From NCBI GenBank assembly GCA_963771735.1, contig CAVYUN010000002.1:496001-560000 (forward strand): 64,000 bases of DNA, read 5' to 3'. The notes beneath the pieces are model-generated. The model was not told the origin of the DNA, did not search any database, and was given only the letters and a program-made list of their open reading frames with translations. Both the position numbers and the translations under genes were made by a program. Below, one piece after another: positions 40,111 through 49,936 of the stretch. Origin of the DNA: 66-474 sp963771735. Lineage in GTDB: Bacteria > Pseudomonadota > Gammaproteobacteria > Xanthomonadales > Rhodanobacteraceae. The number at the start of each line of letters is the position of its first letter. Positions within the stretch are counted from its first letter, which is position 1.

Positions 40111-43100
40111 TCAGCCGCCCATGTGGACCGTCACTCCGGTGCTCCGCATGTCGCGGTTGAACGCAGGCAGCACATTCGACTCCAGATCCTCGAAGCCCGA
40201 CCTGGCATGCGCGATCTGCGCCTGCAGCGTCGCGAAGGTCTGGCGCTGGACGACGGTGGGCTCGTAATCCGATCCGCCCGCGGCATTCTGGGCGCCCTGC
40301 CCGACCTGGCCACCCAGCCAGCGCAGGTTCCAGTACACCGCGAACGGCATCGAGAACTGCTTGTCGTCGCTGAGCCTCGCTTCCGGGCTGACCAGCTGGT
40401 TCTCGACCTCCAGAATCCGCGTGTTCAACCGGGCCAGCGCATCGGCCGTGGAACCGGAGGCATGGGTCCTGAGCTGGTCTTCGATCTGCCTGCGCCATTG
40501 CTCCATCGTGTTGACCATGTCCGAAGTCCGCGTGATCGCATCGGCGATCTGCACCTGCAAGGCCGTCGAGTCCTGCAACACGGCGTCGCTGGCGGCGATG
40601 CGCGGGTCCTTCGCGACCGTGAACGGCTGGGTGTAGGACTTGCCGTCGACCGTCAGCCGAACCTGGTAATTGCCGGGCGCCGCGATCGGAGTGCCGGTGT
40701 GCGGATCGATGCCCCAGTGGATGATGGTGCGGTAGTCCTTGCCCTGATAGCGTGGCTCGTCCCAGATGTGCGGATTCTCGGGCGGCGTGGTGCGCAATTT
40801 CACGTCGGTCGGCATGTCGTAGAAGAGATCCCAGTAAGCGCCGTTCAACCCCTTGTGCGCGTCCAGCTTTTCGGTACGTATCACGCTGCCCCGGCCATCC
40901 AGGATCTGCAATTGCACGGGATGCTTGGGCGCACGCGCCAGATAGAACTGGAACTGCGGCCGCGCCGGCTGCGCGGCGGTCGGGTAGGCGCCGCGCGCCT
41001 GACGGAAGATTTCGCCGGGCTTGAACAGGCGGGTGGGTCCGCCATCGGGTTGATCGGGACTGCCGCTCTGCTCGAAGGTGGTGATGTCGGGCAGGATGTA
41101 ATCGCCCCGTCCGTACGTCGATACATCCACGTCGTGCATGTGCGGCTGGACGTTGATCCAGCTGACCGGCGATGGCGGCAGGCCCTTGTCGAAACGGACC
41201 CAGTGCTTGCCATTGTCGAGGGTGTAGTAGAACGCGTGTCCGGTTCCGGCGAACAGCATCCCCGCGCGGTTCGGATTTTCGGCCACGCTCAACGTGAAGT
41301 CGAGTGGATTGCCCGATGGCAGGTTGCCGCTGACGTTCTTCCAGGTCTTGCCGCCATCCGTGGTCATGAGGATGTACGGCTTGTGGTCGTCGTGACCCGC
41401 GTAGCGGAAATCCACCGCGATGTAGACGGTATCCGGATCGAAATGCGAAGGCGCGATCTGGTTGACCTCGCCCCACGGCGGCAGGTGCAGGTTCGCGGTG
41501 ACATCCACCCATTGCGGCTGGGTCCGCGACTCGGCGCCGCGCGTGTACCAGAGCTTGCCATCGTTGGTGCCGGCCCACAGCACGCCCCTTGAGATCGGCG
41601 AAAACGCCAGCGACCACACGACTTCGCCGTAGTACTGGCCGAGGTTGTCCTGCATCAGGCCACCGCTGGGCACGATGCGCGACGGATCGCGCGTGGAGAG
41701 ATCGGGGCTGAACTCGATCCACGAGTGCCCGGCATCGCTGGTACGCAACACCATCTGGCAGCCGAAGAACACGTTGTCGTGGTTGAACGGATCGATGGCC
41801 AGCGGTGCGGTCCAGTGGCAGCGGTACTTGACCTTGTCGGGCGGGGAATCCATCGCGATCCGCGACGGCGACACCGAGTGCGGCGTGCCCTGCGTCAGGT
41901 CGAAGCGGTAAAGGTTGTTGGCGTAGCATGACGACCACACGATGTCCGGGTCGGTCGGGTCGGGCATCGTGAATCCCGATTCGCAGGCATTCGGGAAATA
42001 CTGGTACGTCGGCGCCGGTTCGTTCGGTCCTTCGAAACCGCTGCGACTGGGTGGCGTCTTGGGCTGGCCATCCGGACCCAACGCCCACCCCTTCGGAGGC
42101 GGCGCCGCCTTGGGGTATTGCGCCAGCAACTGCTTGTCGACCTTGGTCTTGCCTTTATGCCGGGCAAAGTATCCCGCGTACGGATTCGCCTGCGGCATGA
42201 ACGCGTCCTTCGGCAGCAGGCCATTGCCGCTCGGCTGGGAAATGTCGCTGGACAGGCGCCACGCCCCGTCGTCCTGGCGGTTGCCATAGATCCAGTACGG
42301 AACCTGGTCGTCGCTCGCGATGTGATAGATCTGGCCGTTGGGCAACGCGACGCGCAGGGCCGTGCCGGCGCCGGTCGCGATGTTGGCGCCGCCGTCGTCG
42401 GTGAGCACGTAGTGGGCCGGATTGGTCGGATCGATCCAGCCGTCGTGGCAATCCCCGCAGGACGCGGCCCCGAGCGGCTTGACGTGCTTGCCGCCTTCGC
42501 CCGAGAAGGTGCGGCCACCGTCGCTGGAATAGTGGTCGCCGCTGTTGAGGACCAGCACGCCGTCGGCATCCTTGGGATTGGCTTCGATGAAGATGTAGTA
42601 GCCGGCGCGCATGATCAGGTTGCGGTCCCAGCTCGCGACCTTCCAGTTTTCGCCGCCGTCGTCGCTGCGCCAGACCGAGCCTTCATTCCGGGTCTGGATC
42701 AGCGCGTACATGCGCTGCGGGTTGGAGGGCGCGATCGACACGTCGATTTTCCCGAGCGGCGGCTTGGGCAGTCCGTTCGCGGTGGTCAGATGGGTCCAGG
42801 TGCGACCGTTGTCGTGCGAGATGTACACGCCGCTGCCAGGCCCGCCGCTGTCCTCGGCCCAGGTGCGCTGCGTGAATTGCCACATGCCCGCGAGCACGGT
42901 TTCCGGATGGCCCGGATCGATGCTGAGCCCGCTGCAGCCGGTGTCTTCGTTGACGAACAGCGTGCGCTTCCAGGTCTTGCCGCCGTCGGTGGTGCGGAAC
43001 ACGCCGCGTTCCTGCTGCGGGCTGTTGCCGCGGCCTTCCGCGCATACCAGCACGTTGTCGGTGTCCTTCGGATTGACGACGATGCGGGCGATTCGCCCGG

Positions 43101-43593
43101 TGTCCGCCAGTCCCATGTGCTGCCAGGTCTTGCCGGCGTCGGTGGACTTGTAGACGCCGTCGCCGACGATGTCGCTGGGACGCGTGACCCAGGGTTCGCC
43201 GGTACCGACCCAGACCGTATTCGCGTCGGCCGGCGCCACTGCGATCGCGCCGATCGCGGAAGTGTCCTGACCGTCGAAGATCGGCAGGAAGGTATGCCCG
43301 CCGTCGGTGGACTTCCACAAACCGCCCGAGGCGGCACCGAGGTAATACGTCGAGTAGTCACCGGGCACGCCCGCCACCGAAGCGACGCGTCCGCCCGCGG
43401 GCGGACCCATGTAGTGGAACTGCAACGCCGGCGGCGTCGTGGTTTTCGCAAGATCGTGCGGCCTGGACTGGGCGCGTGTCGGCATCGCGAAACCCACGCC
43501 GAGCGCGACAGCGATTGTCATCGCAGCAAGCCATGTCGCGGATGAAAAACGGCGTGAAGTCATGCTGGAAGTAATCATGGTCCGGTTCTCCAC
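40111..43593 (-). CDS. Large secreted BNR/sialidase-like repeat protein
   Basis: The 1160-residue protein has a signal peptide (about residues 20-42, ending TRAQS). It contains at least eight BNR (Asp-box) repeats with S-x-D-x-G-x-T-W, among them LWKSTDGGHTF, VYKSTDAGKTWQH, FRTTDGGKTWKR, VYISHDNGRTW, WRSDDGGENW, LRTSDAGHSW, MTTDGGKTWKN and YYTLDNGKHW. These build two beta-propellers as in the VPS10/sortilin-like 'glycosyl hydrolase' proteins of this order. Two CxxC-type Cys sites (GAASCGDCHDGW) occur near 370. No glycosidase catalytic motif is visible, so enzyme activity is uncertain. The start may also be ATG 43578. Confidence 0.82.
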   Translation of the reverse strand: MENRTMITSSMTSRRFSSATWLAAMTIAVALGVGFAMPTRAQSRPHDLAKTTTPPALQFHYMGPPAGGRVASVAGVPGDYSTYYLGAASGGLWKSTDGGHTFLPIFDGQDTSAIGAIAVAPADANTVWVGTGEPWVTRPSDIVGDGVYKSTDAGKTWQHMGLADTGRIARIVVNPKDTDNVLVCAEGRGNSPQQERGVFRTTDGGKTWKRTLFVNEDTGCSGLSIDPGHPETVLAGMWQFTQRTWAEDSGGPGSGVYISHDNGRTWTHLTTANGLPKPPLGKIDVSIAPSNPQRMYALIQTRNEGSVWRSDDGGENWKVASWDRNLIMRAGYYIFIEANPKDADGVLVLNSGDHYSSDGGRTFSGEGGKHVKPLGAASCGDCHDGWIDPTNPAHYVLTDDGGANIATGAGTALRVALPNGQIYHIASDDQVPYWIYGNRQDDGAWRLSSDISQPSGNGLLPKDAFMPQANPYAGYFARHKGKTKVDKQLLAQYPKAAPPPKGWALGPDGQPKTPPSRSGFEGPNEPAPTYQYFPNACESGFTMPDPTDPDIVWSSCYANNLYRFDLTQGTPHSVSPSRIAMDSPPDKVKYRCHWTAPLAIDPFNHDNVFFGCQMVLRTSDAGHSWIEFSPDLSTRDPSRIVPSGGLMQDNLGQYYGEVVWSLAFSPISRGVLWAGTNDGKLWYTRGAESRTQPQWVDVTANLHLPPWGEVNQIAPSHFDPDTVYIAVDFRYAGHDDHKPYILMTTDGGKTWKNVSGNLPSGNPLDFTLSVAENPNRAGMLFAGTGHAFYYTLDNGKHWVRFDKGLPPSPVSWINVQPHMHDVDVSTYGRGDYILPDITTFEQSGSPDQPDGGPTRLFKPGEIFRQARGAYPTAAQPARPQFQFYLARAPKHPVQLQILDGRGSVIRTEKLDAHKGLNGAYWDLFYDMPTDVKLRTTPPENPHIWDEPRYQGKDYRTIIHWGIDPHTGTPIAAPGNYQVRLTVDGKSYTQPFTVAKDPRIAASDAVLQDSTALQVQIADAITRTSDMVNTMEQWRRQIEDQLRTHASGSTADALARLNTRILEVENQLVSPEARLSDDKQFSMPFAVYWNLRWLGGQVGQGAQNAAGGSDYEPTVVQRQTFATLQAQIAHARSGFEDLESNVLPAFNRDMRSTGVTVHMGG

Positions 43594-43667
43594 AAGTATC
43601 TGTACGTCGACGGCAACGTCCTGTCCTCATCGCACGCACGCCATGTCCATCGCGTACGCGTCACAAT

Positions 43668-45287
43668 CTAGTCGGAGTCGTTGGTTCCCAGCCTGAGGCA
43701 CGCGGCGGGCAAGCCGGTGCGCATGCCCCAGACGTAGATCAGCAGCGCGACGAGCCCGGCCAGCAGCGAATCCCACGGCGATCCGATCTCGCCGCTGCCG
43801 CCGAACCCGCCCAGCGCGGAGACGATCATCATCAACGCGTAGAAGCCGATGAGCCACAGCGACGTGCGCACGTCGCGCGCGAGGTCGGCACGGCCTTCGC
43901 CGCGCAAAGCGCGGTAGGCGACGTACACGGCGTACAGGACGATCTGCAGCCCCAGCAGCCACGACAAGGTCTGCCAGCCGGACCAGTACACGATCAGCGC
44001 CGCGACCATGAACGACAGCGGACCGATCACGCCGAAGCCCTTTACGCGGAATGGTCGCGCCATGCCGGGTGCGTTGCGTCGCAATGCCGCGGTCGTGATC
44101 GGCGCCACGGCGTAGCTCAGTACCAGCGCGGCGGACACCACGTCGATCATCGCCGCCCACGAAGGAAAGGGCAGCATCCAGAACACCGCCAGCACGAAGG
44201 TCAGCCACAACGCCGGCCTCGGGATGCCGGACTTCGCGTCGACCCGCGTGAACACGCGGAAGAACGTGCCGCCGCGTGCCCAGCCGTACACCACGCGCGG
44301 TGTGGCATTCATGTAGATGTTGCCGCAGCCCGAGGGCGAGATCACCGCGTCGCACACCACCAAAAGCGACAGCCAGCCCAGCCCCAGCGCGATCGCGATG
44401 TCGTGGAACGGCAGTTCGAACAGCTTGCCGATGCCGCTCCAGCCATGCGCCACCAGCGTGGGCGGCACGCTGCCGAGGAAGGCCAGCTGCAACAGCAGGT
44501 AGATGACCGTCGACAGCACCACCGAAAGGATCAGCGCGATCGGGATCGTGCGCTGCGGATCGCGCACCTCACCCGCGACCGAGACGATCGGCGTCAGGCC
44601 CAGGTACGCGAAGATGATGCCTCCCGCCGAAACCGCACCGGCGATGCCGCCGAAGCCGGACGGCGCGAAGCCGTGCGCCTTGAAATTGTCGGCATGGAAG
44701 AACCACAGCAGCACCACGATCACCGTCAGCGGCACCACGAACTTGAACACGCTGATGACGTTGTTGGCGCGCGCGAACAGCTTGACGCTGAAATAGTTGA
44801 GCCCGAAGAACGCGCACAGGATCGCGAACTGCACCAGCCAGCCGAGCACGGTCGGCGATTGCGAGCCCGTTTGCGTGAGCGACGGGAACCAGGCCGAGGC
44901 GTATTGCCGGCAAGCCTCGACCTCGATCGCGATCAGGCTGGAAAACGCGATCAGCGTGATCAGCCCCATCAGGTAGCCGAGCAACGGGCCGTGCGAATAT
45001 TCGGGATACCGCACCACGCCGCCCGAACGCGGCAAGGCCGCGCCCAATTCGCAGTAGACCAGCCCCAGCAGCAGCACCGCCGCGCCGCCGATCAGCCACG
45101 ACACCATCCCGGCCGGACCCGCGATCGAGGCGACATGGCTGGCTGAGAAAAGCCAACCGGAGCCGAAGATCGCGCCGAGCCCGATGAAGGTGAGGTCGAC
45201 GAGGCTGAGCCTGCGCTTGAAATGGCCGCCGGTTTCGGCTTCCGTCTCCGCGCTTGCTGCCGCGCCCCTGTCCCGTGCGGCGGTCAT
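43668..45287 (-). CDS. APC-superfamily amino acid permease
   Basis: From ATG 45287 the protein has 539 residues and twelve or more membrane helices. LVDLTFIGLGAIFGSGWLFS is the APC helix 1 motif with the unwound Gly-rich substrate loop, and AYLGLTPIVSVAGEVRDPQR is the conserved helix 6 region. The C-terminal extension with two extra helices resembles the glutamate:GABA-type/AAE subfamily. It imports or exchanges an amino acid across the inner membrane; which one is unknown. The frame continues to 45323 without a better start. Confidence 0.87.
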   Translation of the reverse strand: MTAARDRGAAASAETEAETGGHFKRRLSLVDLTFIGLGAIFGSGWLFSASHVASIAGPAGMVSWLIGGAAVLLLGLVYCELGAALPRSGGVVRYPEYSHGPLLGYLMGLITLIAFSSLIAIEVEACRQYASAWFPSLTQTGSQSPTVLGWLVQFAILCAFFGLNYFSVKLFARANNVISVFKFVVPLTVIVVLLWFFHADNFKAHGFAPSGFGGIAGAVSAGGIIFAYLGLTPIVSVAGEVRDPQRTIPIALILSVVLSTVIYLLLQLAFLGSVPPTLVAHGWSGIGKLFELPFHDIAIALGLGWLSLLVVCDAVISPSGCGNIYMNATPRVVYGWARGGTFFRVFTRVDAKSGIPRPALWLTFVLAVFWMLPFPSWAAMIDVVSAALVLSYAVAPITTAALRRNAPGMARPFRVKGFGVIGPLSFMVAALIVYWSGWQTLSWLLGLQIVLYAVYVAYRALRGEGRADLARDVRTSLWLIGFYALMMIVSALGGFGGSGEIGSPWDSLLAGLVALLIYVWGMRTGLPAACLRLGTNDSD

Positions 45288-45523
45288 GCACGGCCCGCCG
45301 GTCTGCGGGCGATGCCGTGGCAAGGTCCTCGCGGATCCCGCGGAGGACCCGGCGGCATGCGGCGCATGAGTACCGATGGTGTCACGACGATCATTGCAAC
45401 GTTGCCCCTTCGCGTCATGACGACGGTATCACGGGCGGTATCTTGCCCCGTTCGGCCACCGGGCGCCTGTGACAAAAGCTGGGTATCGGCCCCGACGCCG
45501 GTGGCGCGCACCCGGCCCGGCGC

Positions 45524-46216
45524 TCATTCGAGCGGGGCCCGCGAGCCGGCCACGACTTTCAGGTAGGCGTCCAGTCCGCGCTCGGGCACTTCGGTGAAGG
45601 TTTCCCCGGTGGCGGCGAATCGCATGCGGTCGGGCCGGAAGCTGCGGAAGTCGCGCCGCATCCGGCACCACGCGCCCAGCGTCCAGACCGGGCCCCAGCA
45701 CGCCAGGCACAACGGTTCGACTTCGCGGGTGCTGGCCGCGCCGCCCGCATCGCGGTATTCGATTCGCAATACGCGACGCGCCGAGATGGCTTCGTGCAGC
45801 GCATCGACGATTCCCGATTTCGCCTCGTACCAACGCTGCGGCACGAATACGCGCGACTGCTCGGCGCGCCCGCGCAACCCGGCCGGCAGCACCGCGTCGA
45901 TCTTGAGCAATGCCGATTGCGCACCCGCGGAGAGCCTGTCGCCCGCGAAGGCGCGCACGAAACGCGTGCCGACCACCAGGGCCTCGAGTTCTGCGGCGGT
46001 GAACATCAGCGGCGGGATGTCCGAGCCCTTGCGCAACAGGTAACCGACGCCGGCCTCGCCTTCGATCGGCACACCGCTGGCTTGCAGGTCGGCGACATCG
46101 CGATAGACCGTGCGCAACGACACGCCCAGCGTGTCGGCGAGCCGCCGCGCCGGCAATGCCATGCGGCGGCCTTGCAGGGCATGGATGATCAGGAACAGGC
46201 GGTCGGCGCGGCGCAC
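45524..46216 (-). CDS. HTH/WYL-domain transcriptional regulator (YafY-type)
   Basis: A GTG at 46216 gives 230 residues. The N-terminal winged HTH (DRLFLIIHALQGRRMALPAR, RLADTLGVSLRTVYRDVADL) is followed by a WYL domain (ALHEAISARRVLRIEYRDAG, CLACWGPVWTLGAWCRMRRD, FRSFRPDRM). WYL regulators respond to small ligands or nucleic acid. It lies 32 bases downstream of a GST gene on the same strand and may regulate it. A longer frame upstream has shadow composition. Confidence 0.85.
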   Translation of the reverse strand: MRRADRLFLIIHALQGRRMALPARRLADTLGVSLRTVYRDVADLQASGVPIEGEAGVGYLLRKGSDIPPLMFTAAELEALVVGTRFVRAFAGDRLSAGAQSALLKIDAVLPAGLRGRAEQSRVFVPQRWYEAKSGIVDALHEAISARRVLRIEYRDAGGAASTREVEPLCLACWGPVWTLGAWCRMRRDFRSFRPDRMRFAATGETFTEVPERGLDAYLKVVAGSRAPLE

Positions 46217-46248
46217 GCAGCCATTTTGCCGCAGGCTACGCGATCGCG

Positions 46249-46884
46249 TCAGGTGAGGCCCATTTCCTTGGCCAGTTCGGCGTCGGCCTGCAACGCGCGT
46301 TGTTGCGCGGGGCGCGCCATGACCTGCTCGACATACTGTTTGATCGACGGAGTGGCCTCGACCGTGCCGAAGCTGGTGATCCAGCGCAACGCGTTGCCCC
46401 ACAACACATCGGCGGCACTGAAACGTTCGCCGAGCAGCCACGGTCCGGGCGTGAGCGCGGCGGTGATCGTGTTCAGCACGCTGTCGAAATCGCCGTAGGG
46501 CGACTGTGCGCGCGGGCCGGGATCGCGCTTCATCGCGCGATCCGCGATCGCCGGTTCGAAGCAGGCCGCGTAGAACACCAGCCAGCGCAGGTACGCGCCG
46601 CGCCGCGGGTCGTCGAGTGCCGGGGCCAGGCCCGCTTGGCGATACAGGTCGGCAAGATAGATGTAGATGGCGATGGTCTCGGTCACCACCACGCCGTCGT
46701 GACGGATGGCCGGCACCTTGCCCATCGGGTTGATGGCGCGATAGTCCTCCGAAAGCTGCTCGTTGCGGCGGAAGTCGATGACGCACAATTCGTACTCGGC
46801 GCCCAGTTCCTCCAGCAACGCGCGGGTCATGGCGGCGCGGCTGTGCGGATTGTGGAAAAACACCAGATCGGACGGGGGATGCAT
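46249..46884 (-). CDS. Glutathione S-transferase family protein
   Basis: The 211-residue protein has the thioredoxin-like N-terminal domain (VFFHNPHSRAAMTRALLEEL, INPMGKVPAIRHDGVVVTET with the cis-Pro and the GSH-binding E-T pair) and an all-helical C-terminal domain. Catalytic Ser/Asn is in NPHSRA. It conjugates or reduces electrophiles with glutathione. The gene pairs with the WYL regulator downstream. Confidence 0.9.
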   Translation of the reverse strand: MHPPSDLVFFHNPHSRAAMTRALLEELGAEYELCVIDFRRNEQLSEDYRAINPMGKVPAIRHDGVVVTETIAIYIYLADLYRQAGLAPALDDPRRGAYLRWLVFYAACFEPAIADRAMKRDPGPRAQSPYGDFDSVLNTITAALTPGPWLLGERFSAADVLWGNALRWITSFGTVEATPSIKQYVEQVMARPAQQRALQADAELAKEMGLT

Positions 46885-47039
46885 GGCAGGCTCCTGGTAA
46901 CGTTGGACGCGGGTGCAATGTAGCCGGCGGCTGCTGACAGCGTGGTGTCAGCAGCATGCGTCGGGCCTCGCCATGCCCGGCAACTGGCACGAGGCCGGGC
47001 ACGCCGGGACAATGGCACATTCCGTGCGAGGAACACGCC

Positions 47040-48168
47040 ATGCAATCCGATTTTCGAGGGCACGTTTCGCTCACCCAGCACCTGATCGAGGAACAGCGCC
47101 GCCATGGCAGCATCAACGCCGACCTGCGGCTGCTGATCGAGGTGGTCGCGCGCGCCTGCAAGCGCATCTCGATCGCGGTGGGCAAGGGCGCGCTGGGCGG
47201 CGTACTGGGCGAAGCCGGCACCGGCAACGTGCAGGGCGAGGCACAGAAGAAGCTCGACGTGATTTCCAACGAGATCCTGCTGGAAGCCAATGCCTGGGGC
47301 GGCCACCTGGCCGCCTGCGCGTCCGAGGAAATGGCCGACCCGCACCCGATTCCCGACGCGTATCCGAAGGGCAACTACCTGTTGCTGTTCGATCCCCTGG
47401 ACGGTTCCAGCAACATCGACGTGGACATCTCGGTCGGGCACGATCTTCTCGGTGCTGCGCTGTCCCGACGGCGTGACGCAACCGACCGAAAAGGACTTCC
47501 TGCAACCCGGCACGCGCCAGGTGGCGGCGGGCTACTGCGTGTACGGACCCTCGACGTTGCTGGTGCTCACCACCGGCCACGGCGTCAACGTGTTCACGCT
47601 GGACCGCGAACTCGGCGGCTTCCGGCTCACCCGCGCCGACGCGATGATTCCGGAGGACACCTCGGAATTCGCCGTCAACATGTCCAACCAGCGCTACTGG
47701 GAAGCGCCGATGCAGCGCTACGTCGCCGACCTGCTGGCCGGCAAGACCGGCCCGCGCGGACGCGACTTCAACATGCGCTGGGTCGCCTCGATGGTCGCCG
47801 ACGTGCACCGCATCCTCACCCGCGGCGGCATCTTCATCTATCCGCTCGACGAGAAGGTGCAATCGCAGGGCGGCAAGCTGCGTCTGATGTACGAGGCCAA
47901 CCCGATGGCCTTCATCGTCGAGCAGGCCGGCGGCGCCGCGACCACCGGACGCACGCGGATCACGGACATCGTGCCGACGCGGCTGCACCAGCGCGTGCCG
48001 GTGTTCCTGGGTTCGACAAAAAGAAGGGGGAAAACACCGCGACGCGAGTATCCCCTCAAGGGGGAGCGCATGATCATGCGATCGTCCCTGATCGCCGTTT
48101 CGGTGAGCGTAGTTGCAAACGAAACCGTTCAAGGCACGGCAACATCAGAACGACCATCCATGGCCTGA
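47040..48168 (+). CDS. fbp: Fructose-1,6-bisphosphatase class I, one frameshift and an altered C-terminus
   Basis: Fbp dephosphorylates fructose-1,6-bisphosphate in gluconeogenesis. From ATG 47040: QKKLDVISNEILLEANAWGG and the metal site LLLFDPLDGSSNIDVDISVG. At about 47436 one extra G shifts the frame; the second frame continues (TIFSVLRCPDGVTQPTEKDF, YPLDEKVQSQGGKLRLMYEA, NPMAFIVEQAGGAATTGRTR) up to HQRVPVFLGS. The family would end within about ten further residues. Here about 50 residues of unrelated, basic sequence follow, encoded by a dispersed repeat, to a stop at 48168. The catalytic core is complete, so activity is plausible if the frameshift is a sequence error. Confidence 0.88.
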
Positions 48169-48189
48169 CTTTTCACAACAGCCGCTTCG
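48078..48189 (-). repeat. Dispersed intergenic element, copy C, at the fbp 3' end
   Basis: Read on the reverse strand it has GGCTGTTGTGAAAAGT, CAGGCCATGGATGG and finishes with GGCGATCAGGGACGATCGC, the same block order as copies A and B. It supplies the last codons of the fbp reading frame. Confidence 0.65.
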
Positions 48190-48212
48190 ACCACAACCAG
48201 TTGGTCACGACA

Positions 48213-48902
48213 TCAAACCCGCCCCGTCACCGGAATCAGTGCGCCCGTGATTGCGGATGCCTGCTCGGAGAGCAGGAACACGATCACGTCGGCGAGTTGC
48301 TGGGGTTTCACCCACTTGCCGAAATCGGCATCGGGCATGTCCTTGCGGTTGGGCGGGGTGTCGATGATCGACGGCAGCAGCGCGTTCACGGTGATGCCGC
48401 GTTCCTTCAATTCCTCGGCCAGCGCCTCGGTGAAACGCATCACGCCGGATTTCGAGGCGGTGTAGGCGCCCATGCCGGCGCCGGCCTTCAGCGCCGCCGC
48501 GGCACCGATGTTGACGATGCGCCCGCCGTCGGGCAGGTGCGCGAGCGCCGCCTTGCTGGCCGCGACAGCGGTGCGCAGGTTGACCCGGTACAGCAGGTCG
48601 TACGTATCCGGGCTGCCGTCGGCCAGCTTCTCCCAGCGGAACGTGCCGGCGATGTTGACCAGCCCATCGAGACCGCCCAGTCCTTGCGCCGCGGCGTCGA
48701 GCACGGCTTTGGCGGCGGCGGTGTCGGCAAGGTCCACTCCGCCGAAACGCTCGGCAGCACCGAGATCCACACCCGATGGCGGCGTGTCGGCACGATCAAT
48801 CGCGGCGACCTTGGCGCCCGCCGCCAGCGCGGCCTGCACCACGGCGGCGCCGAGCGAACCGAACGCACCGGTGATCGCGATCCGTTTGCCTGCAAGGGAC
48901 AT
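48213..48902 (-). CDS. Short-chain dehydrogenase/reductase (SDR)
   Basis: The 229-residue protein has the Rossmann glycine motif GKRIAITGAFGSLGAAVVQA, the NAG-like motif LDGLVNIAGTFRWE, and the active-site MGAYTASKSGVMRF with Tyr and Lys. It is a classical NAD(P)(H)-dependent oxidoreductase of unknown substrate. The 48 bases to the fbp end contain the repeat above, and it faces the cytochrome b gene divergently. Confidence 0.9.
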   Translation of the reverse strand: MSLAGKRIAITGAFGSLGAAVVQAALAAGAKVAAIDRADTPPSGVDLGAAERFGGVDLADTAAAKAVLDAAAQGLGGLDGLVNIAGTFRWEKLADGSPDTYDLLYRVNLRTAVAASKAALAHLPDGGRIVNIGAAAALKAGAGMGAYTASKSGVMRFTEALAEELKERGITVNALLPSIIDTPPNRKDMPDADFGKWVKPQQLADVIVFLLSEQASAITGALIPVTGRV

Positions 48903-49051
48903 GGCAGTTCTCCTGCGGCGCCATGGCGCCGATCATCGAATGGATAACCATGGAGCATATCGCCGGCCGTCACGAAGATGTAACCCCGGCGAACTCCCCG
49001 GCGAACCGGATTGCGGGTAATCTCATCCCATCGGCAGGAGCGCAAGCAAGT

Positions 49052-49936
49052 ATGGCCAGCATCCCCGAAGACACGATTCCGCGACAGCCGGCATCGCCCG
49101 AGCCGACGGCTCTTGCAGTGCGACGCGTGGTCTACCGCCACACCCTGCCGCTCAGGATCATGCACTGGGTCAACGCCATCTGCCTGCTGATCCTGCTGGG
49201 CAGCGGCCTGCAGATCTTCAACGCGCACCCGGCGCTGTACTGGGGCCAGCGCTCGCACTTCGAGCATCCCTGGCTGATGCTGGGCGCAACCCAGTCCACC
49301 AACGGCAAATTGCACGGCGTCACCACGCTGGGTACGCATCGCTTCGACACCACGGGCTGGTTCGGTGTATCGAAAGAAAACGGTCAACCCACGGTACGCG
49401 GCTTTCCCGCCTGGGCGACCATCCCCGGCCCGCAATGGCTGGCGATGGGCCGCGCCTGGCATTTCTTCTTCGCCTGGATCTTCGTGATCAACGGTATCTG
49501 CTTCGTCGCCTACGCGCTTTGGACGCGGCATCTCACCCGCGACCTGGTCCCGACCCGGCGCGACTGGCGTGGAATCGGACGCTCGATCATCGACCACGCA
49601 CTTTTGCGGCATCCGCATGGCGAGGCCGCGCTGCGTTACAACGTGCTGCAGCGGCTGGCCTACTTGTGCGTGATCTTCGTGCTCGGTGGCGGCGTGGTGC
49701 TGATGGGACTGGCGATGTCGCCGCGCATGGACAGCGTGCTCGGCTGGCTGGTGGATCTGGTCGGCGGCCGCCAATCGGCGCGCAGTATCCACTTTTTGTG
49801 CGCAATGGGCTTCATTGCGTTTTTCCTGATCCACATCTTCGAGGTCGTCGTCACGGGCGTCGGCAACAACCTGCGCTCGATCATCACCGGACGCTACGCG
49901 ATCCAGACAGAGGCGCGCGATGAAGCTCATCAATAA
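49052..49936 (+). CDS. Cytochrome b561/b-type membrane subunit
   Basis: ATG 49052, preceded by AGGAG, gives a 294-residue protein. Four to five membrane helices carry conserved His ligands: RHTLPLRIMHWVNAICLLIL, GRAWHFFFAWIFVINGICFV, SIHFLCAMGFIAFFLIHIFE. This is the Ni/Fe-hydrogenase/formate-dehydrogenase-type cytochrome b fold that passes electrons between quinone and a periplasmic partner. The stop overlaps the next gene by 17 bases, so the pair is coupled. It is the probable electron donor or acceptor for the molybdopterin protein. Confidence 0.88.
   Translation: MASIPEDTIPRQPASPEPTALAVRRVVYRHTLPLRIMHWVNAICLLILLGSGLQIFNAHPALYWGQRSHFEHPWLMLGATQSTNGKLHGVTTLGTHRFDTTGWFGVSKENGQPTVRGFPAWATIPGPQWLAMGRAWHFFFAWIFVINGICFVAYALWTRHLTRDLVPTRRDWRGIGRSIIDHALLRHPHGEAALRYNVLQRLAYLCVIFVLGGGVVLMGLAMSPRMDSVLGWLVDLVGGRQSARSIHFLCAMGFIAFFLIHIFEVVVTGVGNNLRSIITGRYAIQTEARDEAHQ

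Noticed and set aside
46956..48947. 663-codon forward ORF across fbp
   Set aside because: Only its first 130 codons after 47040 are fbp; the rest is out of frame after the 47436 indel and antisense to the SDR gene.
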